Of a DNA stretch of 64,000 nucleotides, positions 38,083 through 48,740 are shown one piece after another. Every line of letters starts with the position of its first letter. The stretch's first letter is position 1. The notes beneath the pieces were generated by a model. It ran no database searches. It was not told the DNA's origin and worked only from the letters and a program-made list of their open reading frames with translations. Origin of the DNA: Aphelocoma coerulescens (taxonomy: Eukaryota > Chordata > Aves > Passeriformes > Corvidae); NCBI RefSeq assembly GCF_041296385.1, contig NC_091022.1, positions 21,533,967 to 21,597,966 of the forward strand, in the 5' to 3' direction. The translations under genes were made by a program, and so were the position numbers.

Positions 38083-41000
38083 AGCATATGTGTATTTTGA
38101 GTGTAAGACTTAATTTTTGACCCAGTTTGTTACCTGTCACTAAATATATATGGGATCAGGACCTTCCTATATAAAGCAGATTGCTGAAGTCTTTTATAGT
38201 AGGTTGTCCAAGATGCAAGATTTAATTCCATTTTCTGGTGTCTGCTCAGTGTTGTGTAACATTTTCATTTCTCACATAACCTTGTACAGTTCTTATTAAT
38301 CATTACTTTTTTATTGTTTACACATGAAATCTTCCCTGACAGACAGTGTTTATTTAAATGGTATTCCAGTGAGTAGTAAAATTAGCAGTAGGAGCTTTGC
38401 TAGATTTTTTTCTTCTATCTACTGTATTTCTTCTGAGCTTATGCAGCATAAAAAGTAGCTGTTACCAATAAGCTCGCATTGATAAGGAAAAAGTCTAAAT
38501 GTTATCAATCTTGATGTATTTTGCCATGCTGTGACAGCAAATACCTTTTCTGAACACTTCTCCTCAGGGGAAGGCACTAGCTCCAAATGTATTCGCACAT
38601 TTATCCCACTTAACCATGTAATCCTAGGTGTTACTGGTGATTTTTTTGTGTTAAGTTAATTATGTTTTGTTTACTCTTCAGTAGCATGCTGTGAGGAGCA
38701 CAGAAATGTAACTCACGAGCTCTTGACAGGACTGATGAATGGCCACAGATAGAGATATTGGCAGGCTGCTCTCCAGTGCTCAGTCTAGAATTGTTTTCCT
38801 AAATAATTCAGAGGGTTGAAATTTGATGAAATCATTTCCATTTGAAGAATGAGTGGAAGGGGTAAATGAATGAAGACTCTGGTAATGGAGCAGTTGTGTT
38901 CATACTGTTGGACAGACAAGACAGCATCTTGCATCACCATTCCTGTGCAAATTCTTTGCATGGGCTTGTGATGCAGCCTCGTGCAAGTGATTCTGTCTGT
39001 AATGACCGCCGTTCCTGCTCAGTATGTGGCACACTGCTTTAGGCAGCTCTCCCCAGGATGAGAGGCCTCACCACTGACATTGTGGTTCCCTGTTCCTGTG
39101 AATTAGCCAGTGATTGCATTATTTTCAGGAGTGCTTAACATTAAGCCCATCTACAAATACATGGCTGACAAATGGGTGATGAGTGGTGCTTAGAGGGAAC
39201 TGAGTTACAGCAGGACGTCAACAGAGCAGTAACCTGTGGGTAGTGTAGATGGAGGCAGGAAAGGTGCAACTGGTTTGCCCCTAGATAAAAATGTGTGTGG
39301 TTTCATCCTTTTTAAAGACCCTTTTGGAAGCTGTTGATTCTGTTCATGTTACATGTAGTCTGTGGGGATGCTGGGAGGGTGTGTCCTCAGCTACTCATTA
39401 ATTCTTCCAGAAAGATGCTCTTTGTGAGCCCCACATAGTATTAGTGACCCCTGTCATGCAAATGTCACGTGGGAACAGTGATTATTTATGATACCATAAA
39501 TCTGCTGTTCTTTCTTAATGCCTACAAAACCTCTTTGCAGGATTCTGGGACTTGTGTCCTTTGATGTACCGACTGTAATAGAAATGGCTTTTTTGTGTAG
39601 CTGTAATTATGTGCAGCCACTAAATAAGTGCCTGTATGATTGCCATGTCCACATTTTATGATTTGTTTTCTATAGCAGCTAGAGTACCCAAAAGTATTAG
39701 GTTGATGTTTCAGAACAGGTCTTTCTCCTTTTCCTCTTTTCCTGGTCCCATAAGCGAGTACATACAAAATAAACTTGGGTAAGAACACTTGTTCGGCTTA
39801 TGAGTACAGAGCTACATAATCACCTTTAAAAGCTGGGTGGTGGTGGAGAACAAACCAGCCTGTCAACAGCTGTTACTCACAGGTTTCTCACTGAAAATGA
39901 AAATGTATTACAATAAAAGTACATCCATACTTGATCTTGCTCTTATGAGTGTGAAGGCATCTTTTGCCTCAGCCCTGCTTCTCCCTCCATTCATTTTGTC
40001 ATGCCTGGCTCTTCAGTGTAATGCTGTTTCAAGTTGTGCAAACTGGAGCTAGAAAATGTGGAGCTTAACTGCACATGCATATAATGCAGCAGAGAGCTTA
40101 GGGTAACAGAGACCTTTTTAAATTATAGCTGTAGAGATTTGAGAAATGGACATTAAAAACTATGTGAATAAGGAATACTTATTTGGATTTCAAATGTAGC
40201 TGTTGAAGTATTTGATTAGATCTTATACTCAATATGGCATACTTAGTATGAGAGCTAATGCAGTCTAACAGCTGTTGTTAATACAGCCTGTCACCTGGCA
40301 GTAAATTAATAGATACTTATGGGATGTGAAGAAAAAAAAAGTATGATTGGAACCATCACTACTACTTTGAAAGAAACAGCATAATAATTTATGAACATCA
40401 TAGTTTCTCTGTATAAACGGAAAAAACTTTGCTTGAATTTGAATGCTCAAAATTACGCTTCATAATGAAAGTTCTATGCATACAATTAATTTTATAAGAT
40501 TAGGAATAAAACCTTCCTTAGAAAAATTGATTTAAAAGCATTTGAGTAGACTCACCTTGTGGTTCAGAGAGATGCTAAGGGAAATCCAAGTGAGACTTCC
40601 TAAGAGGAAGCAGGAGTGCTGTGCTCCTCAGAAAGGCTGGGCTGGATGGGGCTGGTACTTGGAATAATGATCCCAGATAAAACAGGTGGAAGCCCATGAG
40701 TGCTTGTGCCCATGTGTAGGGGCCTTGGCTCTGCAGAGCTGAGAGTTTGGCTCTGGTGTGATCCCACTGGCAGTGCAATGTTGTATTTGTGTGAACAAGA
40801 CCTGCACAGTAGAAGACTGAGCTAATCTTTTCCCAAGGGAAGGTGAGCAGTGCATGCTGTTGGAAAAATAGTGCTCTGATAATAGCTTGGCCCTATTTAC
40901 ACCAGTGTATTTTTATGAATGCAAAATATCCTTGTCCCTCTAGCAGCCTTCATACCCTTTTCCACCTCCTTTGTTCTCTGCTATCTCTGTCTGCTTAACC

Positions 41001-43721
41001 CAAAGTTTCACTAGCAGCAAGTGAGTTGCTTTTATATCTGATCATTTTTAGAGGCTTCTCCCTGCTGAGGTCTGCCTCACCAGTGTGTATTTTTGTCATT
41101 TTCTGACCCCCTCCACTGAAAGGACCTCAAGGAGTTTATCTTTCCATTTTTGGCATGACACTGAGCACTAAAGTCTTGCTTTTAGTCCTTTTTTTGCTAA
41201 TAATCCTCCTCTTGTTTAAATTAATTAAATATAAGCATATTAAAAAAGGAGCACGCTTCTCTAAGTAGCGGTGACTGAGTTTTGAATACCAAGTCTACTT
41301 AATTAAGCTGCTCATCTGGTATTTTTGCATGCTTCAGTTGGCGTGAACCTTTGTGTTTGCAAATGCAATTCATATATTTGCTGTCGACTTAGGTGTCCTT
41401 TTGTGGAAAATCATGATCATGGCTTCATATGCGGGTATGAATTTGATTAAAATATAAAGAACAATTTGCTTAGCATACCTTAAATAGAAGTAGTTGCACT
41501 TTTCTTTTTTCTAAATACAACTTTATACTATGACTTTTCTCATCTCCTCTCTGAAGCATTTGTGAATTCCAGTATGTAGCTCAGTGTCAGCAGAGCAGGT
41601 GAGAGCTCAGCCCTTTGCCAGGCTGTTGAGGACAGGTAGGAATGGTTCCTGCTGCCAGTTCGGAGACGTTTGTGTTCTCTCTGGGTGTAAAACCTCACAC
41701 AACTGCGTTTGGAGTCCCCCTGGTGCAATCCCTGTTGTGTTTGCCAGGTGGGCATCACTCACCTGAGCACTGGCTTCTCTGGGAATTCAACTGCTGTGGG
41801 TCCCAAGTGCTGGCAAGGCTCCCTTTGATTACAAGTTGTATATTATGTATTGTATCACAGGTTGGAAGATTGGTGAATAATTGTTAAACCACTAAAAGCA
41901 CTTTATAGTGCTGTGAAATGCTAAGAGATAACTCTGAAAGTAGACAATAATAAGTAGAAGCTCATTTTAAAAAAGCCTTTATAGATTACAAATTTTAGAA
42001 GGAAATGAAAAAGTAAAGCTATCATACCAGTATTGTTCCTATTACAGTGATTACACAAAGTAAATATTAAAATGCAGTTGTTGGTATCGATGTTAATTTA
42101 GTTTAGCTGCTGTTTTTTCCTGTACCCTTTGTGAGTTTTTGTTGTTGATGAATGAACTTTCTTCATCATTTTATTAATATTGGAGATATCAGGAATCATG
42201 GCACTGTGGTTAATAAATACAAACTGAGAGGTTAGACAAAAGTACTTTAAATTGTTCTGCAGATTAACAGGCACCATTTATGCTGGAGTTCTCCTACGAC
42301 TTTAATCTTGCTGTGGGCACAGAAAGCATTAAACTATTACTTGATGGGTGGAGTTACTTGATTTCCTCCACTCCCATGCGAGGACCCCAAAATCCAAACT
42401 GTATCCGACAAATTAGAAGTGCAGATTTCCACTGAAAGCTTTGAGGACATACTTTATGCTGTGATTTGCATGTGATACATATAAATTCATTCTGAAAATA
42501 AACTTTGTTGTGTGCTTTGTCGTACGAATTGAAAGGATTACCCAGTTTGAAATTCTAAATTGCAAGTAAACCTGAGTTGTTAGAGTGCCTCTAGAAAATA
42601 CTTAGTGTGCTTATGGCACAGTGCACTGTGTGGAAGAATTTAGTTTATCCAAGGAATTTCCTTCAGTTTGAGATCAGTTTTCTGACATGAGAAGCAGGTG
42701 GATTGTTCCAGTTTTGGATTTGAGACCTGTTTTGAGACGTGGATCTTTTTTTTAGATTTCAATACTGGTCTTTACAACACAGCCTCACATAAAATTTGGT
42801 ACCTTGAGAAACAATGGAGAATGACCAAGAAGAAAATTCAGAAATTCACCCCCCAAAATGTATAAAATTCAGCCCAGTGACTGCAAGCACTTCACAGACA
42901 AGTGTGTTTCACTTCCCTGTGAGTGCTTGCTGACCCCCAGAAGTGGGGGAGGTGGAGAACCCCAGAGAGGATGTGCACAGCCTCCCTTCTGGGTAGTAGC
43001 TGCTGCTGTCTGCCAGGCAGCCCCACAACCCACCATGATGTTTTATACCACGTGAGCTGCAATAAATAGGCCAAAACTGGGTCTAGGACACTCAGTGCTG
43101 AAACTGCACTGAGAATTAAGCAGGGATTAATTTGAAATCCAATAGCTGCCACTTTAATGGGCTTGCTGGCACACAGCGCTTCTGATGTGTTATTTTTGTG
43201 CAGTTGCACAGGGATATTTTGCACTCCTGGTACAAACACACACCATCTGCCTCACGTTGGGGAGAACATCCCCTGCAACAAGGATGATGTGCACATTCAT
43301 TTGTAAGCTTTTGCACCCTTTCTTAAAGCCATCTTTAGAAAAAGATGCGGGAGCAGATTGAAGAATTTGTGTATCCCTGTTTCATTTGGGAATTACTTAA
43401 TTCCTGACTGTTTGCTTGGCTTTCTGTGCTGCCACTATCCAGATGTGGATTCTGAGTTTAACCCAAAGCTTACTGTACTAATATTTTTGTCCTTATTGAG
43501 AACACGAAGACAGGCAGAGTTCTCTTGGAAGACTGTTGGATAGTATAATCTGACAGCCATCCAGTGTGGAAAACACTGTTAAATTTATCCTTATAGATAA
43601 GTTTTACACAGTGTTGTCCACGTGAAATGTTAATATGTGATGTTTTAAATCTTATTTCTGTTGTGATGTAACATTTTTATATTAAACCATTCTTCACCTA
43701 ATTACCGCTTCAGCTTTTTAA

Positions 43722-43735
43722 TTTTTTTTTTTTTT
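43722..43735 (+). repeat. Poly-T run (14 bases)
   Basis: An uninterrupted T homopolymer. On the - strand it could be the A tail of an old retroposed sequence, but the adjacent sequence is not recognisable as a retrocopy. Confidence 0.7.
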
Positions 43736-44904
43736 CATAAAGCTCATTTTAATTGGAGTAACATGTATTGCATGTTTTATGAAACACCTTTACTGAAAGT
43801 CTTGGATACTTTCCATTCAGGTCCCTATAGGCCTATCCAGTTTGAAAATACACTGTTTTATCCTCTCCTTAATTACAGTACTTGGAGCAACTCTGTGTTA
43901 ACTGTTTTTAAGTTCCACAGAATAATGAGTCTACCAGAACTAGAGAGCATACAACAGAAAACTGTTCACAGGAGGAAGCTTGCTGTTGCTTAGCTACCTA
44001 TCTTTTTAATTTGGAACCTCCAGCAATTCCATAATGACAAGTCCTTAAGCTGCTAAATGTATTTGTTCATGACAGATTGTACCATTCTGAATGTGCATTT
44101 CACCTGTGTGTTACTGCTATTATTGTAGGGATAAAGAGGGTATTTGTAATGGCATGGTATTGTGGTGTAAATCACAATACCTAAATATGTTGGTTACAGA
44201 AGCAGTTCTTAGGTGGGTGCTACAGGAGTGAAATTCAGAGTAACTTGAGTGAAGAGTGTTGCCTCTGCTCCTCCAGAGCAGTCCCAAATATGAACAAGTT
44301 TTGTGTAATTTGTAGGTAGTGCAACCAGTCTGTAGTCTTCTAACAGTTCACGTTGTGACATCAATTTGGAATATAATAGTGATACATAATAAATTGCAGA
44401 TCGAAATACTGTGACACTTAACATGGTTTTGGTCCATTTAGCGTTTTCTTGCAAGTGAGAAAATGCCTGACTTGTAAAAATTGCCAGAATGTCAGAGAAA
44501 TTTGCTGAAATAAGACTCTGAACTAGGTAATGTTCATAGGAGAACTACTGAATTTTTTACTTTTTAAGGAATCTGTGAAAAACTTTACTTTCATTAATGC
44601 TTTCTGATCAATCCTAAAATTGATATAAAGAGATAGTTTATCTCGGCATTGCTTGCAGCCACAGAATTGGCATAAGCATAGAAAGAAATTCTGGATTTTC
44701 TAAACCTTTTTCCATTTTGTGGATCTACAAAGGATTTTTCATTTGCTTTTAAAGTGATTCTTTCTTACTACAGCAGTCTTTCCCATTAGGAGAAGTCTCT
44801 GTGACTCTTCCCCTTTTGCCTACACAAAATAGTCACAGTAGCTTCTGCAGCAGCATGGTTGGGGCACTCGTGTGTTCATGGGAGGGTATCCTTGGCTTCC
44901 GGGC

Positions 44905-45255
44905 CGGTGGCAGCCGGGGCCGTGGCAGCAGGGACCGGTGGCAGCTCGGGGTGGTGGCAGCAGGGACCGGTGGCAGCTCGGGGTGGTGGCAGCTCGGGGC
45001 GGTGGCAGCGGGGGCGGTGGCAGCGGGGGCCGTGGCAGCTCGGGGCGGTGGCAGCTCGGGATGGTGGCAGCGGGGGCCGTGGCAGCTCGGGGCGGTGGCA
45101 GCGGGGCCGGTGGCAGCGGGGCCGGTGGCAGCCGGGCCGGTGGCAGCTCGGGGCGGTGGCAGCAGGGACCGGTGGCAGCTCGGGGCGGTGGCAGCTCGGG
45201 GCGGTGGCAGCTCGGGGCCGGTGGCAGCCGGGGCGGCGGCAGCGGGGCTGGTGCC
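44905..45255 (+). repeat. G-rich, CpG-rich minisatellite, 22 copies of a 15-16-bp unit
   Basis: The core unit is GGTGGCAGCTCGGGGC with variants in which CTCGGGG becomes CGGGGG, CAGGGAC or CCGGGG. I count 22 head-to-tail copies. Adjacent copies show a higher-order dimer: the CAGGGACC type is followed by the CTCGGGG type at least three times. The + strand is G-rich with repeated GG and GGGG runs, giving strong G-quadruplex potential. CpG density makes it look like an island. The overlapping 140-210-codon frames on both strands are artefacts of a GC-rich repeat with few stop triplets; they encode monotonous Gly/Ala/Ser/Trp-Gln or Pro/His/Cys-rich peptides and are not genes. Confidence 0.92.
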
Positions 45256-45450
45256 ACGCTCCGTCACCGCCACAGGTACCGGCAGCGCTCTGGGTGACCC
45301 AGCACTGCCCGGGGAAGGAGTTGTTGGCTCTGCGCTGGCAGGGACGCAGCTGGAAGCGCCCGCCAGCCTGTGACAAGCACAGCTTGCTGGCACAGTTCGT
45401 GGGAGCAGTGGCTCCATCTCCCATGCAGATGGGGCCAAGCACCGGTGCCA
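45256..45450. other. GC-rich flank of the minisatellite
   Basis: GC content and CpG frequency stay high for about 200 bp beyond the array without the repeat unit. It may be an older decayed part of the array or GC-rich unique sequence. No exon or transposon is recognisable. Confidence 0.4.
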
Positions 45451-46765
45451 AAAGCACCTTTTTGTAAAGGAACTCCAGCACTCTTTGCTGCGGAGCTGAC
45501 GTGCCCACCTGGGCAGAGTTTTGTTATTGACGCTTTCTGTGTTGTATTTGTTGAGATTTTAGAAAGATGAACTTGTTAGTTTGATAACTAATTATATTTT
45601 TAATTCAGTGGTGAACTCTCTTTGGAATCTATGAGCAAGTTAATTTAAATGAAATCAGGTATTTCAGCTCTTGCAGGTATACTTTGTAGGTTTAAAGGTG
45701 AATCTATGTAATCCCATTTTGGATATTCATAAGGTTTTGATGTCTTCGTGGAAAATACTTGCCTATTTCTGTACGATTTTGTGCTCAATTAACCACTTAC
45801 AGATATTCAACGGAGTTGCATCTTTTTGCCCTTTTCTTGTGGCTTAGTATTTACATGTAGATTTCAGTTTCTGGGTCTGTAAATCTTTCTTACTAAGATA
45901 ATTTATTTTTAAGATTACTGAGTATCTAGCTCTTGCACAGCCTCATAAAATTTTTGTCATGCCTTCATGGTTTCAATTCTTTACATTTTAACATTGCATC
46001 CCGTGGCTTTAAACTGACTATATGTATATCCTTGATTTCCCAGTGCGGAGCCACTGCTGCACTGGCCTCTCTTCTCTTGCACAATTCCATGGAGACTTCA
46101 GTACATGACATGACAAAATGTAAAACCATACTCATAGATCACCTTATAAATATTTATTCATATAAATTCTTTAAAGAAATTAAATTACGTGTTCTATAGA
46201 AAATAGGAAAGAGAGGCTTTTAGTGTCACTGGCTGCAAATTGAAGTCATTTGTCTAGAAGGGTCAGGTGCCACTTTGTGGTAAGATACTTGTCTGAGATC
46301 CAAGAAGGGAAAGATTGATAGTACAAAGAGATTGATGGAACAGGCACTGCAATATGCATACGAAGTTACGGGTTAATTAGGAAGATTTAAACAAGAAAGT
46401 CCCTTTGTGTGGAGAAGTGTCATGTGCTGTTACTCTCAGAACTGAGTTGTGCTGGCAGCCTTTTGAATAGGCAGAGTTGATTTTCAGAGATGTTTATGTG
46501 GAGATGTGCAGTTGTGAATATCAGCGAGGTGGCAGATCACCAACAGCACACGCTGCAGCTGACGAGTGCTGCTGCTCAGGGAGTTCAGTGGTTTGCATAC
46601 AGAGACACCTGCTCTGCTCACATCTTTGGTTTTGTTGTGGTTGATGTAAATTATAATGCTAGTTTTGTGATTCCTGTATCAGAGTAAAATCATTAATATT
46701 TCAGACTGCCAGGTTCTTTGGGTGTTTCAGGTGATGTGACTATTTGTTCTACTTTTTAATTGCAG

Positions 46766-46855
46766 GCAGAATACTTAAAGAAAAATCCTAAAGCTAAGAC
46801 TATGTGGTTTAGAAAGTGGGAGCTGAGCAATCAACAAACATTGTTTTTGTGTTGA
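46766..46855 (+). CDS. Weak candidate alternative terminal exon
   Basis: The acceptor TTTTTAATTGCAG is followed by a phase-0 frame of 29 residues beginning AEYLKKNPKAKTMWFRKWEL and ending at TGA. The variant poly(A) signal ATTAAA is at 46905-46910. The phase fits the 26206-26281 exon, and the peptide is basic and protein-like. No good donor exists for use as an internal exon. With a weaker tract and a non-canonical poly(A) signal, chance is at least as likely as function. Confidence 0.22.
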   Translation, partial: AEYLKKNPKAKTMWFRKWELSNQQTLFLC

Positions 46856-48169
46856 TAGGAAAGCTGTTTTGAAAGAACACACACTGCAAACTGTTCCTTC
46901 TTGCATTAAAGTTCACCAGCCTCCTGGTACATTTAGCAGAGAACAACAAGCTTCTCTCTGTGGATTGATGCTGAAGTTAAAACAGCAACCACTTTTGTAA
47001 CAGTTATTCACTTGGCAGAAAGAGAATTTCAAATTTTACTTAAATGCAACAAAACCTAAATGCTCTGTGCCCCTCGTGTCTCATTCTGCACGAGGACAAA
47101 ATGGTGCAAATCTTTCAGCAAAGCAGGAATAAAAATCTCAGCAAGGGCTTCAGTATTTATTATTGTAATAGTAAATCACCCCTGTCTGCCTAGAAATCTG
47201 TAAAACATACCTGCTGAGGGCTAGAGTAGGCACAGGCTTGAGGGACTGAGTTACACTTCTAAATATTGTAATTCTGGTATTTTTGTCATGATACTCTTAA
47301 CTAAAATTTTGCATGCATATAGTCACCTTATTCTTAGCCCCAGAGACAGATCTTGGGGTACATGGCAGCTCTTATATTCTGCAATCCATTTCTCTATTCG
47401 CTGACTGTGGAGTATCTCAATTTTTGGTTCAATAAGGGGAGGAAGAAGACAGGCAAGTTTTATCTTGTCTAGCTTCTATGTGTGAGACAGAAAAGGCCTT
47501 CAGTTGCAGTGTATGCCTTTTTACTGAAGATGAAAAATTTCTTGAAGAGGGACAGAAGCTAGAATTACAGAATATATTTCTACATTAGGGAAAGCCAGTT
47601 AGACTCAGTGAGACCCTTGGGAAATGTGATTGACATTGAAATCAGTTCTGTTTTGTTTTATGATATTCCTGAAATTTTGAGTCTTCAGTTCTTATGTGGT
47701 CAGGTATCTGTTTATTCACATAATTCTGAGTACAAAAGCAGCTGTAGAAAACAAGTAGTGGAAAAACAACACTCTTTTCTCTTTCACATTTTCACTTGTT
47801 GGAGCTGCTTTTCATACTTACAGAATTTTTCTCTTGTATTAACATGAGAACAAATATAAGAAAATCTGTCCAAACAAATGAGTTGGAACACATCCCACAA
47901 TACCAATATGCGCAGGCAAAGTGGTGTCTCAGGCACAGTTCCAGTGGCCTTTTTGTGGTACTTCCCCTCCCTTGTCAGAAGTGGCAGATTGCCGCCCATT
48001 AGCCTCCCCATCACATCACAAAAATGCTTCTACTTCATGAAAAAATACAGCTTATTGGTATTTTGTTCCACTGCAAGGATTGGTTTTTTTTGCATTTGGT
48101 AAGCACTGTGCACTGCTTGTTGTGAGAAGTACAAATTTTCTTTCTCTTTTTGTTTTTTCTTTTTTCCAG
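46856..48169. other. Last part of intron before the 48.2-kb exon
   Basis: AT-rich non-coding DNA. The final 40 bases form a dense pyrimidine tract ending TTTTTTCCAG, the acceptor of the terminal exon. Confidence 0.6.
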
Positions 48170-48286
48170 AAACCAAAACAAAAGGATTGGCATCCTCCTG
48201 GAGGGTTTATTTTAGGACTCTGGGCATTGATCATCATGGTTTTCTTCAAAACATATGGAATCAAGCACATGAAACATGTCTTCTGA
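48170..48286 (+). CDS. Terminal coding exon: membrane-anchored C-terminus of an unrecognised small protein
   Basis: An excellent acceptor (long T/C tract, TTTTTTCCAG) opens a phase-0 frame of 38 residues ending at TGA. The peptide starts with the basic-polar KPKQKDWHPP, continues with a hydrophobic helix, GGFILGLWALIIMVFF (residues 11-26), and ends in a short basic tail, KTYGIKHMKHVF. This is the layout of a tail-anchored or single-pass small membrane protein of the ER or mitochondria. Basic residues on both sides leave topology uncertain. It is followed by a 3'UTR of about 450 bases with AATAAA at 48716. The most likely upstream exon is 26206-26281 (matching phase 0). Family not recognised; membrane anchoring is predicted from hydrophobicity only. 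Confidence 0.75.
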   Translation, partial: KPKQKDWHPPGGFILGLWALIIMVFFKTYGIKHMKHVF

Positions 48287-48740
48287 AAGTGGAGCAAACA
48301 AGATACTTGCATTGGCTGCTACTTTGGGTTCATGGGTATCACCTGTGTTCTCTGATGTGAATTATGTTTCTGTTGAAACACTGTGTTGACATCTTGCTTC
48401 TAAAGGTTCTTTTGAAGTCATCTCTTCTGCCCCTTTTTCTGGAAAGATTCTAACAAGTGGTTTTATTGTTACTGTTACTGTTACTTCACTTTGTCTTGAT
48501 TTGAACATATTTTAAGTTTTTCTGAGCATTTTTTCTTTCTGCTTAAACTTAAAAAGGGGCAGGACCTAAACCCAGTAACAGGATTTCTGAGGTTGCTTCT
48601 GGATTGTAAATGGGCAAATTCTTTCCACCATACTTCAAAATAGATCTTAGAAGAAGTCACCTATTACTAAAGAACTGGACATTGTGCAGAATGTTATTTA
48701 AGATGTCATTTTGTCAATAAAAACCCACTTTGCAGACTTT
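48287..48740 (+). other. 3'UTR of the + strand gene
   Basis: Sequence between the TGA at 48284-48286 and the first canonical poly(A) signal. It is T-rich and contains three GTTACT repeats near 48470. The end is estimated at about 20 bases past AATAAA. Further AATAAA hexamers at 48772 and 49372 allow longer forms. Confidence 0.55.
48716..48721 (+). promoter_or_regulatory. Poly(A) signal AATAAA of the + strand gene
   Basis: The first canonical hexamer after the stop codon, 430 bases downstream, with a T-rich tract beyond 48800. A second AATAAA at 48772-48777 and a third at 49372-49377 may be used alternatively. Confidence 0.6.

Larger units (their letters stand above)
36319..46765. other. Intronic-type DNA with hairpin and minisatellite
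   Basis: AT-rich non-coding sequence apart from the GC-rich minisatellite at 44905-45255 and its GC-rich right flank to about 45450. Also present are a perfect 14-bp inverted repeat (38051-38082), a 14-base T run (43722-43735) and a small 9-bp hairpin (44156-44181). No further exon is convincing. Confidence 0.5.

Noticed and set aside
44156..44181. 9-bp inverted repeat (GGTATTGTG ... CACAATACC) with 8-nt loop
   Set aside because: Too short to stand out from what is expected by chance in 64 kb.
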